DNA of 64,000 nt from Agapanthus africanus. Lineage: Eukaryota > Streptophyta > Magnoliopsida > Asparagales > Amaryllidaceae. Where the stretch lies: positions 258,659,077 through 258,723,076 of the forward strand of contig CM057349.1 of the NCBI GenBank assembly GCA_030015575.1, written 5' to 3'. Position 1 is the stretch's first letter. Every line of letters starts with the position of its first letter. Position numbers and translations under genes: made by a program. Below the pieces are notes generated by a model, which saw only the letters and a list, made by a program, of their open reading frames with translations, did no database searches and was not told where the DNA came from. This document shows, in pieces, positions 34,991 to 46,730 of the stretch.

Positions 34991-36453
34991 ACGTGAGGCA
35001 TAGTCCGTGACGTTTGTTGTCAAAGATCATGGAGCAAGTTCGGCAGGGCAGAGATCCAGAGTTCATGATTGATGATCAAGGAGTACTACGATTTGGAACT
35101 CGACTGTGTGTGCCAATTTTCAAGGGACTAAGACGCAAGATTTTCAGAAGAGGCACATCAGTCGACCTATAGTGTTCCTCCGGATTCTACCAAGGTATAT
35201 CATGACTTAAGAGAAGTCTACTGGTGTGAAAGGATGAAGAGAGGTGTCACAGATTTTGTTTCGGGATGCTGACTTGTTAGCAAGTCAAGGTCGAGCATCA
35301 GGGGTCAGCAGGAGGATTACAACCTTTGCCTATTCCGGAGTGGAAATAGGAACAGATTTCTATGGATCATATCGTGGGTCTACTTAGGACCAGTCAAGAG
35401 TATGACTCTATTTGAGTGATCATAACCCAATTGATGGAAGCAGCTCATTTTCTGCCAGTCAAGACCATTTTCGGATCGTTCTGTATGCTCAGATATAGGT
35501 TGATAAGTTGGTGCGACTACATGGAGTTCCGACTTGTATTGTGTCTGATAGAGGCACCCAGTTTGCCAGCCGACTATGGCAGAAACTTCAGGAGGCTTTG
35601 GACACCATTTGAGTTTCAGTGCAGTTTTCTATCCGCAGGCTGACGATCAATCAGAGAGGCCCATTCGGATTCTTAAGGACATGCTCCGGGCTTGCGTTCT
35701 AGTTTTCGGTGGCAGTTGGGATCGCCACTTGCCCTTGATAGAGTTTTCCTATAATAACAGCTTACAGGAGAAGATTCAGACGGCACCTTCAAGGCGTTAT
35801 ATGGGAGGAGATGTCGATCGCCCGTATGATTGGACAGAGCTCAGTGAGAGCAGTATTTTAGGGCCACGGGTTGTGCAGGAGATGACCAAAAAGATTCAAT
35901 TGATTCGGAATAGGATAAGAGCGGCCTAGAGCAGGTAGAAGTTTAATACTGATAGACGCCGTTGCAGACTTGAGTTCGCCATTGGAGATCATGTTTTCTT
36001 GAGGATTTCTTCAATGTAGGGCGTGTTGAGATTCGGAAAGAACGGGAAGCTTAGTCCCAGAAGAGTAGGTCCATTTGAGATTTCTCGAGCGTATCGGCAC
36101 GGTTGCTTATCATTTGGCTTTTCCACCTGAATTTCTAGATGTTCACCCGTGTTTCATGTATCGATACTCCGCAAGTACTTTCATGATCTCTCTTATGCAA
36201 TATAGCATCAGATGATTCATCTGGAGCGCAAACCTTCTTTCACCGAGCAGCCGATAGTTATTATAGATCGGCAGATGAAGAAACCGATGTCCGATGTCAT
36301 ACTGACCGTTTTGATTCTTTGGCATGGCCCGAGCGGCGAAGAGGTCACGTAGGAAGCCGAGGTCGAGATGCGGAAGAAATGTTCACATCTCTTCGAGGGT
36401 ACATGTAGTTAGATTTTAAATTCGGGGACCGAATTTCTTTAAAGGGGGAAGAT
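34991..36453 (+). pseudogene. Ty3/gypsy integrase and chromodomain-like tail, decayed
   Basis: This is a fossil pol 3' end of a plant gypsy chromovirus (Tekay/Del-like). Visible pieces in order are a region like the zinc-binding start of integrase (about 35180-35300), '[12 protein letters not shown]' with the catalytic aspartate (about 35520-35560), 'ACVLVFGGSWDRHLPLIEFS' (about 35690-35750), a GPF-like segment near 36070, and near 36240-36400 a chromodomain-like stretch ('GEEVTWEAEVEMRKK'). A purine tract (aaagggggaaga, 36441-36452) precedes the LTR. It has many breaks and is old. Reverse transcriptase and gag are absent on this side. Confidence 0.8.
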
Positions 36454-36969
36454 TGTAACGTTTTAAAAATAAATAAATAAATAATCCTTTAGGTGAATTT
36501 TCCGATAATCAGTAATATAACTCCTATTTTCCGCAAAACTTGACTATAATTATTTTTCAACATAGACTTAAATATGTCTATTTTAACTATATAATTGCTA
36601 GTATTTGGTATTATTTAGTCACTTATAAATTATTAGTTTACTTAAATATTTTTCCTTAAGTAATTATTTTAAATAATATTTTAATGCTTTCATTTATACA
36701 TTAAATTAGTGTAAATTACAAATTGGAATGGGTTAATTGGACAAAAGTGAACCATGACAACTTAGAATTAAGTTTGTAACATGCTCTTCTCTTCTTAAAT
36801 TGTCTTCAAGTTTTTAGTGATTTCTAGGATAAATTGAGTTAGAAAATAAATAAATAACAAAATAATTAAGGAAAAGACTTAATAGATATAATAAATGGGG
36901 GTTTCTTCACTTGGAAATTTCTACACACTTTACACGCTTTTTTCTCCCAAGTGCTGGCCGAGCACAGCG

Positions 36970-36982
36970 CCCCCCCCCCCCC
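36970..36982 (+). repeat. Poly-C run followed by CT repeat
   Basis: Thirteen C are followed by 'ttctctctctcttt'. This is simple sequence and prone to length error. Confidence 0.9.
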
Positions 36983-38209
36983 TTCTCTCTCTCTTTAACA
37001 TCTTTTCCTTGAAAAAAAAAATTAATGAAAAGAAATTAATTAATATATGATACAATTGGAGACTTCTACACACATCCGCACATACACCTCATTCTCTTTC
37101 TCCCCCTTTACCACTTGGCCGAGCCCTCTTTCCACAGCAGCTTCCCCACTTCCCCACTTCATTCCCCTTCAAAAATCTTAAAGAAAATTGCATCAAAAAT
37201 CCACACAAACATCATTAATTCCTATTTTAACCTTTAACCATTATTCTTTGTTCAAAACTAGCATAAATTTTGGAGCAAGAGAGCAATTTGGAAGGCCAAG
37301 AATTCAAGTTTGATCTCATGTTTGTTGAGGTATAATCCTAACCCAATAATTAATTGTTGGTTAATTACTTCAATTTAATCAAATATGGTGTTTAATTATG
37401 GTTCAAATTGTAAACTTGAAATTTCAAGAATAGGATTTAAATTAGAGTTAGGGTTTTTATTATTTGATCATGGTTACAATGGGTAATTTAACATCTTAAA
37501 GAATGCAAAATGTAATCTAGTAGTTAAGTTACAAATTGTTACATTTAAAATTTTCCAAATTATATAATTTGCAAACTAGATTTTTATAATTAATGCTAAT
37601 AGGTGAGATAAAATTTTAGTTAAGATTTGTGTGGCTTAATTAAGTTATTAAATGAATATTGTGGCCACTAGTTTTGTTAAAACATCCAAATTTGGACAAA
37701 AACGGTAAATGGATGCTTACTAGGTTTTCGGAATAAATCGATTTTAAATTAAGTTGAGGTTTTGATGTTATATAACCTATTTTACATGATATCTAGTGTG
37801 TTGTAAATGCGCGAATGGTACGATTGGGTTTTAGGCTTGGTGGTTTTCACATATAGTGACCCTAGTTGTAGTTTGTGGCGTTGTCGCAGCGCGTTTCGTG
37901 CACCAAGTGTGTGCGCGTCTTGTTGTGCGCGTGGATTGACTTGTGTCGTTTGTGTCCGTGACTAATCGTATATTTATCCTCTTAATTGCTTGTGTGCGAT
38001 TCTAGGATCGTGTCCAGAGGCGTCGGATGTGGCGCGGAAAAGGCAAGGCGGAGATCGGATCAGTTTAGCCGAGGCATCCCGGTGAGTAGATGTACACATC
38101 TATGGGAGGATCGTCTGAATGGCGCGAAGCGCCCAATGGTTTAGTATCACATGTAGTATTTGCATTATATGCGTAGTTTCTAGTTATGCATCTCATTGCA
38201 TTGCATCAT

Positions 38210-38211
<2 letters not shown>

Positions 38212-38269
<58 letters not shown>
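38212..38269 (+). repeat. (TA)n microsatellite
   Basis: About 29 TA units lie inside the gypsy 3' LTR. The sister LTR lacks this expansion. Confidence 0.95.
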
Positions 38270-38270
<1 letters not shown>

Positions 38271-38643
38271 GTGCGATACCATCTCATAGGACACATGCAC
38301 CATTACCATTAGTTCATGCTGCACGTGCACTATTCATGCTAACACACACGCCATTAGTAATTGCTATGCCACGAACACTATAGAACTTGCGTAAAACAGT
38401 ATCTTAAACATTTTCACCATATATAATATGTGAACCGGTAGTTGTATATTAATTTCATTAAAATGGATACGTAGGATTGTTGGTCATATACATATCTCAT
38501 TGCATCATGATTCATGCATAGCTTCTGGTCGTATTTCGCATGGTATATATTACCGTATCATAGATTTCCATCATCACCGGCATGTTCATATATTGTGAAT
38601 CTTCTCGAGAATTTCAGTATTTATGAGATTTCTGGATTTTGGG

Positions 38644-38701
38644 GAAAATCGCAAGAATTTTATAAACTTATTATTCTTTTAAAATGAAATTTGCGGTTTT
38701 C
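38644..38701 (+). repeat. Inverted repeat in gypsy LTR
   Basis: Arms 'gaaaatcgcaa' (38644-38654) and 'ttgcggttttc' (38691-38701) pair over 11 bp with one G-T pair around a 36-nt loop. The counterpart is at 4129-4201. Confidence 0.6.
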
Positions 38702-38969
38702 TCGTGATATGATGTGTGTGGCGTCCACCATGAGTTTTCTTGGTTCTTGAGCTATATCATATACCCGATTAGAGGAGGGGGATGCACCGTCTGCGGATAC
38801 ATAGTGGACCCGGTATGGTACCCCGGGGCGAGATAGTTTTCGTGGGGATGACGATGAGCCCGGCAGGGGGGCACTACCTACCGGTTATTTGTGATGCGGC
38901 GGATATCCGGAGGATAACGACCGTAGTCGTGAGATTTGATGATATGGACCGATCTAGACTGACGGAGCC

Positions 38970-39045
38970 CGAGATATTTGAGATATTGAGGCATTAAGAT
39001 ATTGTGACATTGAGATGTCGAGACATTGAGATATTGAGGCTTTGA
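38970..39045 (+). repeat. Short degenerate 'gagatattga' tandem repeat
   Basis: Several units of about 9-10 bp (gagatattga / gacattgaga) lie in series. The sister LTR has only two or three at 4458-4495, so the array expanded here. Confidence 0.75.
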
Positions 39046-39931
39046 GAGATACATATTTAGTGTCGATGCTTGACACAGATTTCAGTTGATTTCATTGTTG
39101 ATGTTTCAGTTTATTCACAAAAAGGTTTTACTAAGTTAAGATACAGATCTTCTCATATCAGATATATCATGATTTCGCGTTGATTATGCATTCATGTTGC
39201 ATACATACTAGTGCATCGGATCATATCAGTATATGTAGGTTGTGACGCATTAGCGAGGATACTTACGATAGCCTTGTTAGATGTTACTTACTACTCACGA
39301 GTTGGCAACTCACCCCCGTTGTGCCATAGTATTTTGCAGGTCTGACCCGTCAGCGCAGGAGCGGCGGGTGTACTTTTTATTTCCGCTTCTTTTGCTTCGG
39401 CTTGCAGCTTGCTCATTGGTGGGTTTTGGAGGATTTTCTTTTGCTCCCACCGTGTATTTTATTTGTATCTAGTATACTCCATCTACCCTTGTATATTAGA
39501 CTTAGATGGTGAGCTTGTGAGACTTGTATTTGTGGTTTGGTGTCGATGCTCACTTGAGCCGACATGATGCTTTTATGCTTTTATACTTATTTTGCATTAT
39601 TATGATATATTCATTGCATGTGGTTGTGATTCCGCCTTTGGCGAAGAGCTAGCTCCCGCTTGGGGATGCCTTATTTTTGATTATATGTACTTTCTTGTGT
39701 TGTACCCGTTTGGGGGCCAGTATTTACAAGGGAGACTCTGCCGAAATTTTCGGGAAATTTGATGTAATTAAATGTTTTAAGGTGACTTTTACTTTACAAA
39801 ATTCATCTTTTAAATTAAGGTTTTCCTTCACTCTATTTCTTTAATTGGTTTAGATTTCTGGGCTTTGGCTTACTTAGATTACGTTACGCCTTGAGACGTT
39901 TCGTAATTTAAGTGCCAGTCACGTTCCGTAA

Positions 39932-40125
39932 CGACAGAGGAAGGTCGTGGGTAATCTACTACCTCTTTATCCCTCCTGTGGCCAGGTAAGTGCCAGGTAA
40001 GTGGGAGGTATCCGCTATGTAAATAGCGGGCCTAATTAAGTAACCACTTGCCTTAGACACACTTGTCTAGACACCACAAAAGAAATGCGGATAAGAAGTA
40101 GATTACCCATGACCTTCCTCTGTCC
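39932..40125. mobile_element. Small foldback (MITE-like) insert
   Basis: Terminal inverted repeats of about 28 bp (39933-39960 and 40097-40124) start 'gacagaggaaggtc' and 'gacagaggaaggtcatggg' on opposite strands, with one mismatch and a weaker continuation inward. The total is about 194 bp and no coding capacity is seen. Both sides are flanked by 'taa' (39929-39931 and 40126-40128), which would fit a PIF/Harbinger (Tourist-like) MITE. The three-base duplication is weak evidence by itself. It interrupts the end of the gypsy LTR. Confidence 0.6.
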
Positions 40126-40128
40126 TAA

Positions 40129-40716
40129 TTGAGCGTGACGGTCCTTAGAGTCTTGTCTAGATATTTTTTATTAATAAAGGGTGATGCAGATGCTAGTTTT
40201 GTGATTTTTGGGGCTTAGGAAGGGTAATGTAATCCCCACCTAATCTGAATTTGGTCTTTTCCCATAATTTCTGTGTTACAATATGCACAAACAAACAATA
40301 TCAAAACACGCAATAAGATTTTTTTTAAGCGCGGCGAATTTTTGCAAAGAATCCTGCAGAAAAGTTGTTATTGGACTAATCAGAGGAGAGAGAAGAATGT
40401 ATAGAATATACCATAGAAAACTGGAGCCCTAATTCTTCAAAGATGTCGCGGTTTCGCCGCCAATACCTGCTTCTTGCCGCAGTTCCACGGTCGATTAAAC
40501 CGTTCTTTGAACATTTTTTTGGTACAGATGATCCCCTTGCTCCTCTGGTCTCGATTCAATGACCTGAATCTTTATCTCCCTGCTACAGTGATTCCAGATT
40601 TCCTTGCAAAATTCACACACTAATCGTTAAGCACAGGATGCGTTTTTTTTATTTAAATTTTGATGGAATAATAATATTTCAACTCAAATAGCAAGAATGA
40701 ACAAATTACGCACGCA
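40129..40716 (-). mobile_element. Tat/Athila-like element, fragment of internal leader
   Basis: This is sequence downstream (minus strand) of the Tat-type primer site. No domain is recognisable. It holds a decayed GC-rich inverted repeat at 40445-40492. The left border with the gypsy LTR end is not exact. Confidence 0.45.
40445..40492 (-). other. Decayed GC-rich inverted repeat after Tat-type primer site
   Basis: 'gtcgcggtttcgccgccaat' and 'ttgccgcagttccacggtc' are partly complementary and resemble the copia leader hairpins. They lie about 225 nt from the primer site, close to the copia spacing. Confidence 0.5.
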
Positions 40717-40734
40717 TCCCCGGCAACGGCGCCA
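40717..40734 (-). other. Primer binding site, Tat/Athila type
   Basis: On the minus strand 'tggcgccgttgccgggga' is the well-known primer site of plant Tat/Athila gypsy elements and their non-autonomous kin. Confidence 0.85.
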
Positions 40735-40736
40735 TT

Positions 40737-42453
40737 TGATTGATCGTTTTTTTCCACCTCTTTGATTTTTAAAGAAAAGATGTATTAGTAAAGAAGTGAT
40801 ATAATGTTTTAGTCGTAATAATAACCACAATCAATAACGGTGTTGCATGTAGCAAGCGTTAGTGAGAACGGGTCGTCCACTGAGATACGAGGAATTCGTA
40901 AATTCTTGCTTTAGTTGAGTCGAAAGAATTATTAAAGAAATTCAAGAAATAGTTCAAGATTGAGTGGAATTCATATTTTCAAGAAAATCAAGAAATCGTT
41001 TTCAAGAAATGAAATCAAGAAAATTGTCTAAGATCAAATGTAGTTATCAAGAAAATTGAAGAAAGATTGTAGGATTCGAACGGAATTAGTAGCCTTGATG
41101 ATTATTCAAGATGATTCATCTTATCTATTGGTAGAATTACAACTAGATTGATGGCTAACAATGAGAATTAGGGATCCTTTGAAGAAACTAGGGTTTCTCC
41201 TTCATTGCCCCTTGTCCTTTCATTGAATGTCATTCATATCTAGTCTTTAACAAGAAAGATCATCAATTTAATCCCCAAATTATGATGAAATTCTCAATAA
41301 ATTGGTCTCACACACAATTTGGACATTAATAATTCTTTTTGCTAAAGTTTATAATCTCCATAAGACTTAAAATGAATATAGAATTCTCTCACCATTAGAT
41401 CTACAAAATTCCTTCGAATTCTTAGCAAGCGGAGATTCACTCATACATTATGAAAATAGAAGAATCAACAAATAGAGATTTCATAATGCGAGAATTTAAA
41501 GAAAACAATCCTAAAAGTAATGATCGCCTTTATTATTCAACTTCAAATTACAACTCCTTCAATCCGAAATTACAAGAAAATTCGCTCTCGATCACTCCCT
41601 TGAAGATGTAATTTCTCCATCGATCTTTGCTTCACTCGATCACCGTGAGTCTTGGATCTATCGAGGATCACGTGCTCGTTGATGACGATCGGCTTCGCTT
41701 AAAGGATCTCTTGTTGAATTGCTTGATGAACTTCTTGATGATCTTGATCTTGAGAATTGGGGATCTTGAAATTGGATCTAAATTGATTTGGTAATTGTGT
41801 ACAAAATGTGTGCTAAAATTCAACAACCTTTTTAATGTATGCTTAGGTCCCTTTTTATAACCCCTAATCAAGCTTCCTCAATAATCTAGGTAGTTATGCA
41901 GAGCCTTCTAGAATAAGCTAGGTAGTTATGAAGCGTCCTCAGCAAGCTAAGAAGTTACAGCGAAGCTTCTGGAAAAGTCTCGATGTCCAACCCTCTGACT
42001 CGGCTGCAGATCCGCAGCGACTCGGCCTGACTCGGCCGCGGATCCGCGGCCGATTGGTGAGTTCATGGCTTCAGTTCTCTGTGGTCTTGTTCTGTTGGTC
42101 TCTGGGTTTATATTTAATATCTGGAATCTTTTTATCTCTTCTGAATTACTGCCAGAATTTAACTCTTTGATTTCCTGTATTTTTATCAGCGAATTTGCGA
42201 TTCCAATATCTGACCTGATCTGATTTTTACACAAGATCTCAATGAAGAATGTTAGAGATATACAAAATATTATGCGTGAAATATTAAACATACAATTTCG
42301 TTCAAAGAATGTTGATTATAATGTATAACACATAATAATTAATATTTTCCAGATGAACTTGTAATATGTGTTATATTTATAACAAACACCCTTAGATGAT
42401 TAGAAAAATGAGAAAATTATTATGTTAAAACTTGCAATAATATCGACTGAACA
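40737..42453 (-). mobile_element. Tat/Athila-like LTR (minus)
   Basis: The LTR lies on the outer side of the primer site. The 'gaacgggtcgtccactgaga' block at 40866-40887 resembles the block found near the ends of such LTRs. The right edge is placed at 42453 ('...ctgaaca', an LTR start tgttcag on the minus strand), where copia IV leader sequence begins. A purine-rich 'caagaaa' run lies at about 40920-41070 and a perfect 18-bp palindrome at 42034-42051. No gene is seen. Confidence 0.6.
42034..42051. repeat. Perfect GC palindrome 'ggccgcggatccgcggcc'
   Basis: This is an 18-bp perfect palindrome in otherwise AT-rich DNA. It is preceded by a weaker copy of itself (about 42003-42018, gctgcagatccgcagc), and both follow 'gactcgg'. 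Confidence 0.9.
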
Positions 42454-43837
42454 AACAGCTTTTTGAAAATTGTTCCAACAGCATCAGAATATGTCTGTTT
42501 TCTTTGCATTGATCTTAATCAACACAATCCCATCAATTAATTACACCACAAAAGATCGAAAATATAATGTACGTATATTCCATCCGCATTCGCCACTAGG
42601 TCCCGTCATCACTCGTTAGGTTACTTAACTAACGACAGAGCGGGGACTGGACTAGCGTGGGTGTAAAACATATACAACATCTACTAGAATATATATAACA
42701 ATATATAATAATCGCTCCAGGTATGATAAATGAAACATCATAAATAAGTAATAAGCATCACAAAACAATACAGATAATCTGGGAGCCCCGGGTTTCCAAT
42801 GAGCCGCAAGTGAAACCCGACGTTCTCCTGGTCATGTGGATAGCCTGTGCAATGAAAACCTAGACCCCTACGAGCGCGGCAAGTTACCCGCCAAAACTAG
42901 AAGCGAGGCAGCCCCCTTCAGCAAAGTGAATGGGTCACCCAGCACTTCACGGAATCCGGTAACTTGAGCACCCCTCCTTAGGTCAACCTATACAACCCTA
43001 CGAGTGCGGCGAATAACCCGCCAATTCTAGAGTGAGGCCCCTCCTTCTCAACGCCATGAGATACGGACCTGTTGCCCTCCAGAACCCGGCTATCCGTGCA
43101 CTCCACCGCGGGGTAATCCTAGTACAGAAAAGAAAAATACGTACAACAGTGACATCGACCTCAACCCGGTCGTGTCCCAAACAAATAATATACAAACAGG
43201 CAGTGACGGCAGTCCACATGTCGGACGCTCTCCCCGCGATATCAAATGTACAAATAAAACTAAACTTTACTAACATTGCACCCAAGCTATCCACCACGAC
43301 GAATCCGCAACAACACAGCACAACACAGAACATCAACGTGAATGTCGCGTTCGCAAACCCGTCTAAAAGAACATAGCAATTAGACAAGTTGTACCGCTCT
43401 AATGACATTCACGGTCGCAGATAGAAATGTTTGTACTGTAAAACTTTAAACAATGTTAGAAATATCGAGCTCGAAATAACCCCGAATAGCCCCAAACAAC
43501 TAGATAAAACCGTAACTAAACTGGGCTAAATTAGAAATACCACTGAACCAATATTCCATAGACTAGCACACACCCAAAAAATCAAGTCCTAGATCAACTA
43601 CAAAACCGGCATGGCCGGATTTTCATCATGTCTTGCTAGCCATGTAGTGGAATTAGGGGCTCGTATTTGGTGTTTGTTCTAGTTGTCATCAAAGTAGTCT
43701 TCTGCAGTTGCTAAAATAATTTTAGAAGACTCGGAAAAAATTGACAGAGAATGGAATATGGGTTGGTGTGGATTTGGAGTTATTTCGGTTTCGATACTTT
43801 AACATTGTCTAAACAACTAGTATGCGGTTAATGGGTT
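42454..43837 (-). mobile_element. Copia IV leader
   Basis: This is homologous on the minus strand to copia II 18713-20086, for example 'tttttgaaaattgttccaaca' at the left edge, the 'gggagccccgggtttcc' block and 'aacacagaacatcaacgtgaa'. It is cut on the left by the Tat-like LTR. The expected three-stem-loop array is therefore missing. Instead of the GC-rich hairpin it has a small inverted repeat at about 43603-43624. No gene is seen. Confidence 0.8.
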
Positions 43838-43850
43838 GGCTCTGATACCA
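43838..43850 (-). other. Primer binding site (tRNA-iMet), copia IV
   Basis: 'tggtatcagagcc' on the minus strand lies directly next to the LTR. Confidence 0.92.
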
Positions 43851-44481
43851 TGTAAGGTTACGACAGCGTCCCGGCCTATCAATCCGTGGCCAAACACGGA
43901 ATAAAAACTTTAAAAAACCTGGCGCTAACGTAACCCGATAACCGGATCGAACCATTAACCCTATACTAGTTATCATAAAGGAGTTTAGAGAGGTACCGAT
44001 CGATCTGTGTCCTTCGGTCTTCAACCTCTGTCCCAAGCTCCTCGTGGTTTCCTCGATCAAGTTTGTTCTCCGGTCTCCCTCGTCGAAGACGATCCACGTC
44101 GAGGATTAGTAATACGGGCTCCCGCTTCAAAACCGAAGCAACTCGGACATCTAGTTTGCTAGCCTAGATTCTCAAGATGAAGTAGAGAGTGTGTGATCAT
44201 CTTGTCTCAATACACCCATGGATTCTCAACTCATGAGAGGGAATGGGTGGAGGTTAAAGAAGTTGTCATGAGACGAAGAAGTGTGAGCAAAAGAATTTTG
44301 GCCAAGTCTTGAAATGAAAAAGAAGTGGCTGTGGTTTTTATATTGAGTGGGGTTGTGAGAGGTTTTTAACTAACAACTAAAGAAATTTTTCTCCCCCAAA
44401 AAACAGCCACGAAAATTGCCCTGCACACCAAAAAAAAAACAGCCACTCCAATCCCTTTCCTCTTGAGTTGTGAGGTATATT
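43851..44481 (-). mobile_element. Copia IV 5' LTR, inner piece
   Basis: This is the PBS-proximal part of an LTR related to 20100-22141. It is split by the compound copia at 44482. Its other piece is 62241-63734. Confidence 0.88.
44477..44481. repeat. Target site duplication (left), compound copia
   Basis: 'atatt' is repeated at 62236-62240. Confidence 0.9.
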
Positions 44482-46522
44482 TGTTAGTGTATATGCCCTA
44501 GAGGCCATTACTGTATCATACTAGTTTGTATATTACTTAATGGAAGCTTGGGATATTCACAGTTGTATATACAATCTTGCTCGAAATGGTAGTATGCTAC
44601 TTGGTTTGTCTCTGCTTTAATATGTGCATGTGTTTCTTTTAGCATATTGCTGATATACATATTAGTAGAGCCCTTAGGATCTTTGCTTGATTACCAGTGT
44701 TGTGATGGCGCTCACACTCATGGGAGCTGGGTGATCTATAAGCACATCCTTATACAGGTCCCTAGTCATTGGACTATCGAGACAGGGCATCGATACTCCG
44801 GAGTAGACTAGCGTATGCGCTTCTCATCCCAGTGTGGGAGACGGTCTGTCCCACAGCCGTCAGTACGTCGTACTTGAGATAGTATGCGGGTTCTCGTTAG
44901 GTTACGAGTACACTGGACATGACTCGTCGGGAACTGTTGGTTGGTATTATACCTATCGTCAGTTATCAGTTCCCAGGTGACATGAGTACAGCTTAGTCCG
45001 CTGACTTGACACTGTCACTTCGCCTCGAGTGTGTTCCCACTGCACTTTGATTGCTACCCTACCACGGCTCAAAGGAGTCGTGCAAACAGGTAGTTTTTGG
45101 GTGCAGTCCCGAAGCACTTGGAGGCAGTGACGGTTAGACAGGATTCATCTCTCCCGGTATTGGGGGTTGACATCGCGCTGTGTCCAGGAGAGCCATTACA
45201 CGAGTAGTCCCTGCCAGGGCAAGCGAGATATACTGGTAGGTTTCCAGTGTTATCTCAGGGTGTTCTGGGCTACACTCCGACACGACTTGTACCGCTATTA
45301 GGGGACTGACGTTCACCGCCCCCCTAAGCCCGCCATGTGATGTATCAGACGAACAGACCGGACAGTACGGAGATTGTCACATACAGGCTCAGTAGGAGTT
45401 CAGATGGGGTTCACCTCGTCAGTCTTCTTATCGACATCTACCTGGGGACCGTTACGTACAGCTAGTGCCGCTTGCGGTCTGTGGTTAAACCCACTGCCAG
45501 CGTAGTGTCGAGTCTTTAGAGTCCCACACAGAGAGCTATTCGCCTTTAGGCAAAATGAGTAGAGGTCGCATGGTTTTGCGACAGGGTTCGTTCCCATCCG
45601 CGCACTTGTGCACGTTTGCTGTCCGGACAGCTTATACTAGCGGGCTTTGGTTTAAGCCGGATCCTAGTATATGATTTGGGATTGGTTTTTCTCATTGTAT
45701 TCGTGTTCCTCGGATCACGAATGCGGGTGCGTATGCACAGTTGCTTGAGATGGAGGGAGAGGACTTTGATTAGGGTTAATGACTATTGTCATTTTATTAA
45801 CCCTAATGCTTATGTGTGTATTATTGTTAATTGATATTAGTTTAATAATTGTGCATGGTTATGGTTGTTGACCATTTGACCTTCTTGACTTGTTGACCTT
45901 GGTTAACACTTTGACCATCATCATTTCATTTGGAAGATGCTCTTTGATCCTTGCAATTTGCATTAAAAATGAAATGATAATGGTCATGTCTTGATTAAGC
46001 CATGACAATTATCTCACTAATTATCTAATTACAATAATTCACATATATGAGAGAATGCTACATATTATTCTCTCATTCTATTATTCACATTCTCTCTCTC
46101 CCTCAAGCTCTCCCTCAAGCTCTCCCCTCTCATGTGTTGAGAAACACTTGAGCTTGAGAAAAACCCTCTCTTGATAATCTCTACTCTCATCTAGGGTTCA
46201 AGGATTAGCACTTCTTGCACCCTAGTTACTTCTTGCTTGGAGTTGAAGCCAAAGGTCGAGGCTTTCGGGTGGATCTTTCTTCGACGTGAGAAGATGACTA
46301 AGGTGACCTCCTTCCACCACTCCAAGGAGCAAGGAGAGAAGGACATATAGACCAAGGTATAACCTTTCTAGCACTTAGCTAGTTTCTAGTTAGCTTTAGC
46401 TTGTTTTTGTTTAGCAAAGGTCCTTCATAGTCTAGTCCATGTTGCCTAAGCTCATAAAAATTCGATTTTTATTCCGTTATCCGCCTCCCCGCAAGTACCG
46501 GGGTGGGCAACGTGGACTTACA
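44482..46522 (+). repeat. Compound copia LTR 1
   Basis: The 2041-bp LTR runs from 'tgttagtgtatatgcccta' to 'cgtggacttaca', followed by a PBS. A donor-like 'gaccaag|gtataacc' is at 46357. Confidence 0.95.
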
Positions 46523-46523
46523 G

Positions 46524-46535
46524 TGGTATCAGAGC
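46524..46535 (+). other. Primer binding site (tRNA-iMet), unit 1
   Basis: 'tggtatcagagc' lies one base after LTR 1. Confidence 0.95.
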
Positions 46536-46730
46536 CTAACTAAACATAAACTAGCTAGGTAGTAAAGTGTATGGAAGTTCGAATCGGAAAAATTGCAAAA
46601 CCGAGTTTTCAAAACCCAAACTTTCTGTTAAAATTTTTTCTGTTCAAAATAAAATTTGTCATACTCCAAAAATCGTCTCAGGGTTTTGTGAAGATAGCCA
46701 CCAAACCCGGTCCAGTGATTCGACCAAAGC

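Larger units (their letters stand above)
36454..39931 (+). mobile_element. Ty3/gypsy 3' LTR
   Basis: This very long LTR (about 3.5 kb) begins 'tgtaacgttttaaaaat' right after the purine tract and reaches 'gtcacgttccgta'. Its terminal bases seem to have been separated by the small insert at 39932-40125 and may end near 40138. It is the sister of 1994-5513 and of the minus-strand LTR 16069-17392/5514-6427. It contains poly-C, TA and short tandem repeats. No gene is seen. Confidence 0.82.

Noticed and set aside
38212-38269. TA run as a possible replication or matrix signal
   Set aside because: It is plain microsatellite expansion in one LTR copy.
1994-40138. Gypsy LTRs at 1994-5513 and 36454-39931 as the two ends of one element
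   Set aside because: Same family and strand, but no primer site follows the left LTR, an opposite-strand gypsy LTR abuts it, and the two LTRs differ too much in content. They are more likely different insertions.
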